From assembly GCA_002353585.1 (NCBI GenBank), contig DEJW01000024.1, positions 24,290 through 79,736 of the forward strand: a stretch of DNA of 55,447 nt, written 5' to 3'. This document shows positions 1 through 6,991 of this stretch, piece after piece. The stretch's first letter is position 1, and the number at the start of each line of letters is the position of its first letter. Both the position numbers and the translations under genes were made by a program. The notes under the pieces were generated by a model, which saw nothing but the letters and a program-made list of their open reading frames with translations, did no database searches and was not told the origin of the DNA. The stretch is from Prevotellaceae bacterium UBA2738 (lineage in GTDB: Bacteria; Bacteroidota; Bacteroidia; Bacteroidales; Bacteroidaceae).

Positions 1-22
1 GGTCCGAGTCCCGTACGCACCG
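1..22 (+). tRNA. 3' end of a tRNA, probably tRNA-Asp (partial)
   Basis: The window opens inside a tRNA. Bases 3-9 fit a T-loop, bases 10-14 the 3' side of the T-stem, bases 15-21 (ACGCACC) the 3' side of the acceptor stem, and G22 the discriminator base. CCA is not encoded. A G discriminator with a GGTGCGT-type acceptor partner is what I expect of Bacteroidetes tRNA-Asp, but the anticodon lies outside the window, so the identity is an inference. Confidence 0.6.
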
Positions 23-23
23 C

Positions 24-57
24 AAAAAAGGAAGACTGTTAAGGTCTTCCTTTTTTT
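24..57 (+). terminator. Intrinsic terminator after the tRNA
   Basis: A perfect 7-bp stem (GGAAGAC at 30-36 with GTCTTCC at 44-50) is preceded by an A-run and followed by seven T. This is a strong rho-independent terminator for the upstream tRNA. The A-run and T-run could also serve in the reverse direction. Confidence 0.85.
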
Positions 58-141
58 GTTATCTATACCACCTTGTAACGTGTGTGCCCTTATTCTACCA
101 TCTCTTGCACCTCTTGTCTCTCTTGTACCTCTTTATTATAC

Positions 142-180
142 AAAAAAATCCCGACGCTCTACAAAGAGAACATCGGGATT
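142..180 (-). terminator. Intrinsic terminator of the OmpA-like gene
   Basis: Read on the minus strand, a 10-bp stem (AATCCCGATG with CGTCGGGATT, one G-U pair) with a smaller inner stem is followed by a run of T. It lies 25 bp past the stop of the OmpA-like gene. Bases 58-141 show only loosely repeated CCTCTTG words and no gene. Confidence 0.85.
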
Positions 181-204
181 TCAAATATTGATTAGTTAGT
201 ATAG

Positions 205-1398
205 TTACTTCTTGAGGAAGAGGATTGCGCAACGGTTGAACTCGTATGTCTCGAAGAGCTGGTCTGTCTCGCCACAGCCTTCTGCTTCAATACGGTCAGC
301 TGCAATACCATACTTCTTAGTGAGCAGATCCTTAACAGCGTTTGCACGACGTATGCCGAGAGAGGTATTGTTAGCGTGTGGACCCTCTGGTGAAGCGTAG
401 CCCTTAACCTGCAGACGATATGTTGGGTGATTCTTCAGCACGTCAGCTGCAATCTGTACGTTCTGCTGCTGAGCAGGACTGATGACAGCCTTGTTTACCT
501 GATAGAATACTGCTGGGAGATTGGGCTCAAGCACCTTAGCCACAGTTGGCTTAGCGTTACACTCGTTAAGAGCGTCCTGCAAGTCCTTAACTTCCTTCTC
601 CAGGTTAGCGATGGTCTTGACATTTGCGCTATCCTTAGCACGCAGGTCGTTTACAGCATTGTTAAGTGCGTCGAGCTCCATTGGGTCACAAGCCTCAACA
701 AGCATGAAGTTGTGAGCACCGTTTGATGTCTTGAACTTATAGACCAGACCGAGGTTAAGCTGGAGGAAAGAGTTGTTGATATTGTACTTGACAATCTTGT
801 TAGAGTGGTCGTCGTTCTCGTGGTCAACACCAGCTATACAGTAGTTGATAGATGGCTCAAGGTAGAGCTGCCACTCTTGGAACTTACCAAAATTATAAGC
901 GAAGTCAAACGCAAGTTTGTTGTTAAGAGTGTTCATCTTTGTGCCTTCAGGTGTAGGGTTGTTACCGAAGTTGTGACCCCATGAGAAGCCTGGTACGAAG
1001 AATATCTCAAACTTACGTGGCTCACCAAGATAGTTGCCGACAGCGTTCATCAGGTTAATCATGCCGAAGAAGCCTACGTTGGAGTAGTGTACTGTGTTGC
1101 CGCCTGAAAGGTTGTTACCCCCCTGTGGGTTAACATAGGAGCCGTGACGGTTGTTAAAGTAGAGGTTACCCTCGATACCGAAACCGAAGATTGGAGAGAA
1201 GAACTTACCCAGACGCAGACCTGCATTCCAGTTAGTGTTCTTGAAAATAGCATTGTGTGTGGTACCTGCTCCCACACCACCGTTTACACCAATGAAACAG
1301 TTGTCAAAAAACTTGTTTCCGTAAAAACCGCCCTCATCCTGAGCGTTTGCTGTCAGAGCAGAAACTGCTACTGCGAGCGTAAGTAAAAACTTTTTCAT
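205..1398 (-). CDS. OmpA family outer membrane protein
   Basis: This is a 397-residue envelope protein. A signal peptide ends near residue 19 (MKKFLLTLAVAVSALTANAQ). Residues about 25-225 are rich in alternating aromatic and polar residues, as in an outer-membrane beta-barrel. A coiled-coil-like segment follows at about 240-285. The C-terminal 100 residues form an OmpA peptidoglycan-binding domain, with the pattern around VKGYASPEGPHANN and LGIRRANAVKDLL. Such proteins anchor the outer membrane to the cell wall. It has its own promoter and terminator, so it is monocistronic. The family call is secure; the exact ligand of the barrel is unknown. Confidence 0.9.
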   Translation of the reverse strand: MKKFLLTLAVAVSALTANAQDEGGFYGNKFFDNCFIGVNGGVGAGTTHNAIFKNTNWNAGLRLGKFFSPIFGFGIEGNLYFNNRHGSYVNPQGGNNLSGGNTVHYSNVGFFGMINLMNAVGNYLGEPRKFEIFFVPGFSWGHNFGNNPTPEGTKMNTLNNKLAFDFAYNFGKFQEWQLYLEPSINYCIAGVDHENDDHSNKIVKYNINNSFLQLNLGLVYKFKTSNGAHNFMLVEACDPMELDALNNAVNDLRAKDSANVKTIANLEKEVKDLQDALNECNAKPTVAKVLEPNLPAVFYQVNKAVISPAQQQNVQIAADVLKNHPTYRLQVKGYASPEGPHANNTSLGIRRANAVKDLLTKKYGIAADRIEAEGCGETDQLFETYEFNRCAILFLKK

Positions 1399-1493
1399 TT
1401 GTTGTAGTTATGTTATAATTCTATTATCCCTAAGTATACCTAAATCTTTGCATATATCTGTGCTCATACTGTGCACGAACACAAATTTGAGTG

Positions 1494-1525
1494 CAAAGGT
1501 ACAACTTTTCCGTCTTATGTGCAAA
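1494..1525 (-). promoter_or_regulatory. Bacteroidetes-type promoter of the OmpA-like gene
   Basis: On the minus strand TACCTTTG (plus 1494-1501) matches the -7 consensus TAnnTTTG, and TTTG (plus 1522-1525) lies 20 bp upstream as the -33 box. The implied leader of about 90 nt is AT-rich. Confidence 0.8.
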
Positions 1526-1563
1526 TTTTTCTTTATTAAATTTCTAACTACTTAACATATTTC

Positions 1564-4032
1564 TTAAAAAAACTTCACATTTTCCACCTTACATCCATTT
1601 ATAAGCGAGGGATTGAAGGCACCTTTCTTGTCTTTTACCTTACAATTTTCGAAGGTAAAGTTGCTTAGTTCGTATTTATCTGATGTTCCTACGTCAAAGA
1701 AATTCTTTGAATCTACATCAATATCCCTAATGGTTACGTCGCAACAATGAGACACAGGCATATCCTTACGCTCGCCTGGCTTGTAGAACTGAGTCCAGGG
1801 GCGTATCACGAGGAACGAGCCGCAGGTGCCGCTGACGTTCTCAACGCTTATCAGCCTATACTGCTGAGGGGTGTCAGGGCGCATCTTCAGCCATAGCACA
1901 CGGTCGGCATTATTAAACTTTATATTACGGATTACGATATTCCAGTCGTCTATCGACTCCGAACCTACGGTCAGGCATCCATGCACCCTGCCATATACGC
2001 AGTTGTCCACAAGCACATTATACACAGGACCGTTGTCAGGATTCTGGTCTGCCCATGTTCCCTTGCCGCCTTTTATCACCACAGCATCATCGTTCACCTG
2101 CATAAAGCATCCATGCACCAACACATCATGACACACGTCCAGGTCTATAGCATCGCTCGAAGGGGCACCATACTGTTTGTCGCTACCCTTTATCACCACA
2201 CCCTTGGTTGGAGCATATATAAAGCAATCCAGATACCTCACATTACTGCAACGATACAGGTGGTTAGTCCAGAATGGAGAATTAATAAGATATACATCCT
2301 GCACGGTAACATCCTTACTGTTAGAGATATACACCAGTCTTGGACGCATAGCCTCAAGGTTGGTACACTCTGGGTTATACTGCCTTCTGTACCTGAACTC
2401 CTCCCAATACAGGTAGCCATTGCCGTCTATGCAGGAGGCATTAGAAGAGAATCCGCTTTCTGAAGGCAGTGAGCCGTCCAACTTCGCCCCATCGCCTGTA
2501 ATGGTAAAGCCATCCACACCGTCAGCATTTATCATGGCAGCAAAATACTTCAGCGTCTGCCCCTCCATTCGTGTTGTCATCAGTTTGAAATCCCTTATGC
2601 GGTCAGAGCCCTTCAGCCTGCCGCTCACGTGCAGGTGCGTACCTTTCTTGAAGAACAGGGAGCCCGTGAGGAATGTGCCCTTAGGTATCACCACTACACC
2701 CCCACCCTCTTCGCTGCATCTGTCTATCACAGCCTGTATAGCCTCCGTCTGCAACAGCGTTGAGTCATTCTTCACGCCATAGTCGGTAATCACATATTGC
2801 TTGCCTAACTCTACCACATTCACCTTCCTGGTGTTAGAGAAAAACTCCGACATCACTGTGCCGTCAGGCCATGTCTGCAACATTTTGTAATACTCCACTG
2901 CTCCCAGCAACACGCATCCTGCACCATAGTCCTCAAAGTCTGGCACACTGGTGTATGTCACTGGCTGTCCGTCTTTTGGCTGTTTGCCTGTACCTTGCAG
3001 ATAGCCTATGAATCCGTCGGCATGTATCGCCTTTTCGGCTATAGCCTTCCATGCCTTATCAACGGCAGGGCGATACTCCCCTCTTGGCAGCATCTCATTC
3101 CTTATGCCCCAAGCCATGCCCATCGTAAAGAGTGCTGTGCCTGAGGTCTCTGGTCCGCCATAGGTTACAGGCGACATCAGGCTGACATTCCAGAATCCAT
3201 CCTCACGCTGACACTTCAGCAGAGCCTTCATCATGTCGAGATAGTCCTCCTTCAGTTCTGCGAGGAAAGCCACCACCTCCTTGTTCTGCTCATAGCCCTT
3301 GGCAGATGTTATTTCGTCTATCGTCCTTACGAGCGCAGCCACTACCCATCCGTCGCCTCTGCTCCAGTAGCAGTTCATGCCGTCTTGCTCCTTGTATGGA
3401 GCCACAAAGTCCTTGTCTCTCCACCACAGGCCTTCCTGCTTGTTCCATAATCCTCCGCCACACTCGTTGCGAGTCCATTCATAGCAGTCTCGCGCGTACA
3501 TTATATATCTTATGTCTCCAGTGTGGCGATACATCTTCGCATACACAGGCATAGCCATCTGTATGGCGTCTATCCATGTCCAGTAGTCCACACGTCCTGA
3601 TGCCATCTGCTTCTCCAGGTTCACCCTCACGCTGTCTATCATCTTCCTGTCGCCCACCATGCCATAGCGGTCCAGGTAGGTCTGCGCACAACACTGGTCG
3701 TCGGCATGCGTGGTCTTGGTGCCATAGCGTGGAGTCCACTTATGGTATTCTGCCCACTCGTCTATGTAGTCCAGATAGCGTTGCTGTGCATCTATGCCGT
3801 ATAGCGCCATCAGCCCCTCATAATACACTCCGCGAGTCCATAGCGAACTTGGTCGCACCTTGTTCTTAACAAATGTATCCTTCTTGGGGTCTGGCCACTT
3901 CTGCATAAAGTAGTCATTCACTCTGCGAGCCGTTTCCAGCACATCCTCTGCCTTTTGAGCTACCACAGCATTCTGCCATATCAGCATAGCCAATACTGCC
4001 AGCATCACACTCTTCATTTTCCTTGTATCCAT
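1564..4032 (-). CDS. Secreted GH105-GH28 fusion: unsaturated rhamnogalacturonyl hydrolase plus polygalacturonase-like domain
   Basis: This 822-residue protein has a signal peptide (residues 1-25). Residues about 30-390 form a GH105 (alpha6/alpha6) domain with the HADD motif at 109-112 and YWSRGDGW at 222-229. GH105 enzymes cleave the unsaturated uronic acid left by pectate or rhamnogalacturonan lyases. Residues about 410-820 form a GH28 right-handed beta-helix, with SDAIDLD at 626-632, the catalytic DD pair at 648-649 and HG at 684-685. GH28 enzymes hydrolyse galacturonic linkages. The fusion would act on pectin fragments in the periplasm or at the cell surface. No SusCD pair or other pectinase lies nearby, so it is an isolated carbohydrate-active gene. 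Confidence 0.88.
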   Translation of the reverse strand: MDTRKMKSVMLAVLAMLIWQNAVVAQKAEDVLETARRVNDYFMQKWPDPKKDTFVKNKVRPSSLWTRGVYYEGLMALYGIDAQQRYLDYIDEWAEYHKWTPRYGTKTTHADDQCCAQTYLDRYGMVGDRKMIDSVRVNLEKQMASGRVDYWTWIDAIQMAMPVYAKMYRHTGDIRYIMYARDCYEWTRNECGGGLWNKQEGLWWRDKDFVAPYKEQDGMNCYWSRGDGWVVAALVRTIDEITSAKGYEQNKEVVAFLAELKEDYLDMMKALLKCQREDGFWNVSLMSPVTYGGPETSGTALFTMGMAWGIRNEMLPRGEYRPAVDKAWKAIAEKAIHADGFIGYLQGTGKQPKDGQPVTYTSVPDFEDYGAGCVLLGAVEYYKMLQTWPDGTVMSEFFSNTRKVNVVELGKQYVITDYGVKNDSTLLQTEAIQAVIDRCSEEGGGVVVIPKGTFLTGSLFFKKGTHLHVSGRLKGSDRIRDFKLMTTRMEGQTLKYFAAMINADGVDGFTITGDGAKLDGSLPSESGFSSNASCIDGNGYLYWEEFRYRRQYNPECTNLEAMRPRLVYISNSKDVTVQDVYLINSPFWTNHLYRCSNVRYLDCFIYAPTKGVVIKGSDKQYGAPSSDAIDLDVCHDVLVHGCFMQVNDDAVVIKGGKGTWADQNPDNGPVYNVLVDNCVYGRVHGCLTVGSESIDDWNIVIRNIKFNNADRVLWLKMRPDTPQQYRLISVENVSGTCGSFLVIRPWTQFYKPGERKDMPVSHCCDVTIRDIDVDSKNFFDVGTSDKYELSNFTFENCKVKDKKGAFNPSLINGCKVENVKFF

Positions 4033-4067
4033 AGGTTTTAATTATAGTTTCAGTTTAGTTCTTAATC

Positions 4068-4102
4068 AAAAAAATGCAACCACTCATCATAAGTAGTTGC
4101 AT
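4068..4102 (-). terminator. Intrinsic terminator after tRNA-Arg
   Basis: On the minus strand, ATGCAACTACT pairs with AGTGGTTGCAT (one G-U pair), followed by seven T. It lies just past the 3' end of the tRNA gene and before the GH105-GH28 start. Confidence 0.85.
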
Positions 4103-4113
4103 CCCCGTCTTTG

Positions 4114-4187
4114 TGACTCCTGCAGGATTCAAACCTGCAACCTTTTGATCCGTAGTCAAATGCTCTATTCAGTTGAGCTAAGGAGCC
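4114..4187 (-). tRNA. tRNA-Arg (anticodon ACG)
   Basis: A full 74-nt cloverleaf can be folded by eye. The acceptor stem is GGCTCCT/AGGAGTC with discriminator A, followed by TA at positions 8-9. The anticodon stem TTTGA/TCAAA encloses the loop CTACGGA with anticodon ACG (read as ICG, arginine CGN). The T-loop is TTTGAAT. CCA is not encoded. The gene has its own promoter at 4220-4251 and a terminator at 4068-4102. Confidence 0.95.
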
Positions 4188-4219
4188 ATCCTTGTTGCTT
4201 GATTTCTCAAATGCGAGTG

Positions 4220-4251
4220 CAAAGGTACTGCTTTTTTTTGTAACCTCCAAA
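4220..4251 (-). promoter_or_regulatory. Promoter of tRNA-Arg
   Basis: The minus-strand -7 box TACCTTTG (plus 4220-4227) and -33 TTTG (plus 4248-4251) are separated by 20 bp, about 33 bp upstream of the tRNA 5' end. Confidence 0.8.
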
Positions 4252-4293
4252 CATTTTTCAAACTTTTTTCTTCCCACCCCCACTTTTAGGCAT

Positions 4294-4328
4294 AAAAAGA
4301 GGGAGGGTAGCTTTACTGCAACCCTCCC
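4294..4328 (-). terminator. Intrinsic terminator of the L21-L27 operon
   Basis: On the minus strand GGGAGGGT pairs with ACCCTCCC around a 12-nt loop and is followed by TCTTTTT. It lies about 105 bp past the rpmA stop. No gene is seen between it and rpmA. Confidence 0.85.
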
Positions 4329-4431
4329 TATAGTGTTTGGAATAAGTTTTTTTTGTTTATACAAGTTTATAGTCATTGAGGTGTTTGGAGCCTCGTGGAC
4401 TTTTTTTGTAGGTTATCCTTCTGACCTTCTT

Positions 4432-4695
4432 TTAAGCTTCAGCCTCAGGTATAACAGAAACTACACTCTTGTCGTACTTTCCCTTGTGGAAGTTTACAGT
4501 ACCGTCAACGAGAGCATAGAGGGTGTCGTCCTTACCCTGTGCAACGCCTGCACCAGGGAAGTGCTTGTTGCCACGCTGGCGAACGATGATGTTGCCTGCT
4601 ACAACCTTCTGACCACCGAAAATCTTAATACCAAGTCGCTGTGAAGCTGATTCACGTCCGTTCTTAGAACTACCTACACCTTTCTTATGTGCCAT
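4432..4695 (-). CDS. rpmA: 50S ribosomal protein L27
   Basis: This is an 87-residue protein of normal family length, starting MAHKKGVGSSKNGRES and containing the conserved KIFGGQKVVAGNIIVRQRGN stretch. L27 sits near the peptidyl-transferase centre of the large subunit. The start has the short mature-type N-terminus, with no Firmicutes-style N-terminal extension. It lies 20 bp downstream of rplU in the same transcription unit and ends before a strong terminator. Confidence 0.97.
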   Translation of the reverse strand: MAHKKGVGSSKNGRESASQRLGIKIFGGQKVVAGNIIVRQRGNKHFPGAGVAQGKDDTLYALVDGTVNFHKGKYDKSVVSVIPEAEA

Positions 4696-4715
4696 TCTTT
4701 AGTCCTCCTTTGGTT

Positions 4716-5033
4716 TTAAGCTACTACTGATTTGATTACTAATTCAGTGAACTGAGCACGGAAACCGTTCTTCTTGCGCTCGTCCTTACGACGCTTCATC
4801 TTGAACACGATGACCTTGTCGCCCTTAACGAGTGGGTTCACTACTTCACAAACTACTTTTGCACCGCTTACCGTTGGTGCGCCTACTGTCACTGCTCCTG
4901 CATTGTCTACGAGCAGCACCTTGTCAAACTCAACAGCCTGGCCTTCCTCTACACCATTCATGTGGTGAACGAAGAGTTTCTTGCCCTCCTCAGCCTTGAA
5001 CTGCTGACCCTGAATTTCTACAATTGCGTACAT
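4716..5033 (-). CDS. rplU: 50S ribosomal protein L21
   Basis: This is a 105-residue protein of normal length, with the typical start MYAIVEIQGQQFKAEEGKKL and a basic region KMKRRKDERKKNGFRAQFTE that contacts 23S rRNA. It is the first gene of the rplU-rpmA operon. The promoter and a structured leader lie directly upstream (5034-5132). Confidence 0.97.
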   Translation of the reverse strand: MYAIVEIQGQQFKAEEGKKLFVHHMNGVEEGQAVEFDKVLLVDNAGAVTVGAPTVSGAKVVCEVVNPLVKGDKVIVFKMKRRKDERKKNGFRAQFTELVIKSVVA

Positions 5034-5132
5034 GCTTTTTTTTATTGTAAAATTGGGTTATCTCCGCTGGGCGTCTGACCTCCTGCCAGCACTTACTCGA
5101 GCCCACGACGGACTAAATCGGGTGCAAAATTA
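5034..5132 (-). promoter_or_regulatory. rplU promoter and structured 5' leader
   Basis: The minus-strand -7 box TAATTTTG lies at plus 5125-5132; no clear -33 box is visible. The roughly 85-nt leader can fold into an outer stem UGGGC/GCCCA (plus 5101-5105 with 5068-5072) enclosing a hairpin CUGGC-AGGAG-GUCAG (5075-5089) whose loop carries an SD-like AGGAG. Ribosomal protein operons are often autoregulated through such leaders. That role is an inference here. Confidence 0.45.
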
Positions 5133-5142
5133 CTAAAAAATT

Positions 5143-5170
5143 AGGAAATAGGAATTAGGAAATAGGAATT
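5143..5170. repeat. Tandem 7-bp repeat (AGGAAAT/AGGAATT)2
   Basis: Four heptamers alternate as AGGAAAT, AGGAATT, AGGAAAT, AGGAATT, directly upstream of the rplU promoter and after the glycosyltransferase stop. It is one of several intergenic tracts in this window with the same 7-bp period but different sequence. Confidence 0.85.
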
Positions 5171-5192
5171 AAGGCTAACGAATTATGTTTTT

Positions 5193-5969
5193 TTAACCTT
5201 TCAGTTTCTCCCCTATCACATACCACAGAAACTCAACATTACCTATGATATAGCGTTTCCACATTCTGCGAGGCTCCTTCATCAGTCTGTACAGCCACTC
5301 TATGCCGTGCTGCTGCCACCACAGCGGAGCACGCTTCGTGGTGCCGGCATAGAAGTCAAACACAGCCCCCACCGTGCCCACATGGCAACTTATCTTCATC
5401 TCCTCCCAATGCTGGTAAGTCCACTTCTCCTGCTTAGGAGCAGTCATACCCACCCACATCAGGTCTGGGTCGGTATCGTTTATAAAGTCCACCATCGCCT
5501 TGCTCTCCTCCTCAGAGAACTCATCCTTATAGGGCGGGCTGTATGTCACCACCTCAAGGTTCGGAAAATCTTTGCTCGCGCGTTCCTTAATGATATTAAG
5601 CACCTTCTCACTCGAACCAAAGAACAGCACCCTCTTGCGCTCGTGGTGAATAGATGTCTCCAGTGGCTTCAGTGCATTCAGTTTCCTCATCTCGTGCATA
5701 AACAAGTCCCATCCTGCCACCCTCTCCTTGGGAGCATCAGGGTTCCCCAGCCACTGACATGCCTTCACCACACTCATACCATCAGGTATCAGCACATCGC
5801 CATTCACCAGAGCCTCGGCAAATGCCTCATCCTTCTTCGCATTATTATACGAAAAAGCATTTATCGTGTTTATCAGCAGTTTGCCCTTAGGCAGAGTCCC
5901 TAACTCCGCCTTGCTGTGCAACAGCCTTTGACTCTTCAGCCTCACTATATCATTCCTATCCTTTGGCAT
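5193..5969 (-). CDS. WecG/TagA/CpsF family glycosyltransferase
   Basis: This is a 258-residue cytoplasmic GT26 enzyme. Recognisable family blocks are DGMSVVKACQWLG and ERVAGWDLFM in the N-terminal half, LFFGSSEKVL, the core PDLMWVGMTAPKQEKW, and the C-terminal membrane-associating tail GIEWLYRLMKEPRRMWKRY. Members transfer an N-acetylmannosaminuronate, N-acetylmannosamine or related sugar onto undecaprenyl-PP-linked acceptors in surface polysaccharide synthesis. No other polysaccharide gene lies next to it, so the donor sugar cannot be inferred. It has its own promoter at 5980-6011. Confidence 0.9.
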   Translation of the reverse strand: MPKDRNDIVRLKSQRLLHSKAELGTLPKGKLLINTINAFSYNNAKKDEAFAEALVNGDVLIPDGMSVVKACQWLGNPDAPKERVAGWDLFMHEMRKLNALKPLETSIHHERKRVLFFGSSEKVLNIIKERASKDFPNLEVVTYSPPYKDEFSEEESKAMVDFINDTDPDLMWVGMTAPKQEKWTYQHWEEMKISCHVGTVGAVFDFYAGTTKRAPLWWQQHGIEWLYRLMKEPRRMWKRYIIGNVEFLWYVIGEKLKG

Positions 5970-5979
5970 AAATCAAGTG

Positions 5980-6011
5980 CAAAGGTACTAAAACGAGAGC
6001 AAAAAACCAAA
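5980..6011 (-). promoter_or_regulatory. Promoter of the glycosyltransferase gene
   Basis: The minus-strand -7 box TACCTTTG (plus 5980-5987) has TTTG (plus 6008-6011) 20 bp upstream. Transcription would start about 5 bp before the ATG, giving an almost leaderless message. Confidence 0.75.
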
Positions 6012-6051
6012 ATAAACTCGTTTATTTTTGCTATTTTTTTTGCAGTTCCGA

Positions 6052-6084
6052 GCTTGCTCGCCTGAGCACCTACGGAGCGCAAGA
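6052..6084. repeat. Dispersed GC-rich palindromic repeat, copy 1
   Basis: This stretch holds the inverted repeat CGAGCTTGCTCG followed by CCTGAGCACCTACGGAGCGC. The reverse complement of the second part recurs with one extra base at about 44320-44342 between leuA and leuC. The rest of the 5970-6302 gap holds the promoter before it, a terminator after it (6089-6116) and an unassigned -7 box (6252-6260); no gene is seen. Confidence 0.6.
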
Positions 6085-6088
6085 GTGC

Positions 6089-6116
6089 AAAAACCTTGTC
6101 TCATTAGAGACCAAGG
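6089..6116 (-). terminator. Candidate terminator of the queC transcription unit
   Basis: On the minus strand CCTTG-GTCTC pairs with GAGA-CAAGG (one bulged base) and is followed by five T (plus 6089-6093). It lies about 190 bp beyond the queC stop. The central TCTCTAATGAG is the same as in the loop of the hairpin after rnfA at 18489-18511. Confidence 0.65.
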
Positions 6117-6251
6117 TACAAAAAAATCTCACTCACCTAAACATCACTCCCAAATTTAATACTTTTTCAAAGATGCTGAACAGTGCCTAAAGGTCGTCAA
6201 AGTCGTCAATAACCTTCAAGAGAAAAAAATGCTGGATTTAAGTTAATATAG

Positions 6252-6260
6252 TAACTTTGC
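6252..6260 (+). promoter_or_regulatory. -7-like box directed into the antisense of queC
   Basis: TAACTTTGC is a good match to the -7 consensus and reads rightward towards the 3' end of queC. The -33 position has only a weak match. No plausible protein starts here: the 89-residue open frame downstream is almost entirely antisense to queC. It could make an antisense RNA. Confidence 0.35.
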
Positions 6261-6302
6261 ATCATGTTCTTTGACTTATTGATACAAATTGCTTGGCTGC
6301 TC

Positions 6303-6968
6303 TCACTCCTCATACTCAGTGGTGTCGATGATGCCTGCATCGTGAAGGGCCTCGCGGCGTTCGGTACATGTGCCACACTTGCCACAATGCTTTTCGCCTC
6401 CTTTGTAGCACGACCAGGTTTCGCTATAGTCTATACCGAGGACGTTGCCTCGCTTGACGATGTCGGTCTTGGTGAGGTTGGTATAGGGAGCGAAGAGGGT
6501 GATGCCTTCATAGGTGCCCGCTGTGATGGCTGAACTCATGGCATCGACAAACTGTGGACGGCAGTCGGGATAGATGGCATGGTCGCCTGAGTGGTTAGCC
6601 ATCATGACGTGATGCAGTCCGTTGCTCTCAGCCAGTCCTGCGGCTATGGCGAGCATGATGCCATTGCGGAAGGGCACCACGGTGGACTTCATGTTCTGGT
6701 CGTCGTAGCGACCTTCAGGTATCTCTTCCCCACCCTTCAACAGCGAGGACTTGAAATACTGAGACATGAAGCTGAGCGGAATAACGAGGTGCCTGATGCC
6801 CAGGCGCTTGCAGTGCATCCTGGCGAATGCTATCTCCTTCTCGTTATGTTTGCTGCCGTAATCGAAGGTTACGGCAAAGGCTATACGCTCTTGGTAATCG
6901 TAGAGCATGGTGATGGAGTCTATGCCTCCACTGACTATAAGGACAGAGTCTTTCAGTTCACAGTTCAT
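6303..6968 (-). CDS. queC: 7-cyano-7-deazaguanine synthase QueC
   Basis: This 221-residue protein is of normal length. The ATP-pyrophosphatase P-loop SGGIDS lies at residues 13-18, and the C-terminal zinc site (WSCYKGGEKHCGKCGTC) supplies four cysteines. QueC converts 7-carboxy-7-deazaguanine to preQ0 for queuosine synthesis, using ATP and ammonia. No other que gene is in view. The first codons (MNCEL) are encoded by a 7-bp tandem repeat, whereas typical QueC proteins begin near KDSVLIVSGG, so the repeat appears to have supplied the start codon. It lies 23 bp downstream of the porin gene, probably in the same operon. Confidence 0.95.
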   Translation of the reverse strand: MNCELKDSVLIVSGGIDSITMLYDYQERIAFAVTFDYGSKHNEKEIAFARMHCKRLGIRHLVIPLSFMSQYFKSSLLKGGEEIPEGRYDDQNMKSTVVPFRNGIMLAIAAGLAESNGLHHVMMANHSGDHAIYPDCRPQFVDAMSSAITAGTYEGITLFAPYTNLTKTDIVKRGNVLGIDYSETWSCYKGGEKHCGKCGTCTERREALHDAGIIDTTEYEE

Positions 6969-6975
6969 AGTTAAA
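6955..6975. repeat. Tandem 7-bp repeat overlapping the queC start
   Basis: The plus strand reads AGTTCAC, AGTTCAT, AGTTAAA. The queC ATG and first codons lie inside it. The same heptamers recur at 42646-42680, and in reverse complement at 27239-27266. Confidence 0.8.
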
Positions 6976-6991
6976 GTTCCCGTTAACGTTA

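Noticed and set aside
6264..6533. 89-residue open frame starting at an ATG behind a -7 box
   Set aside because: Almost all of it is antisense to queC and the composition looks like a mirrored coding frame.
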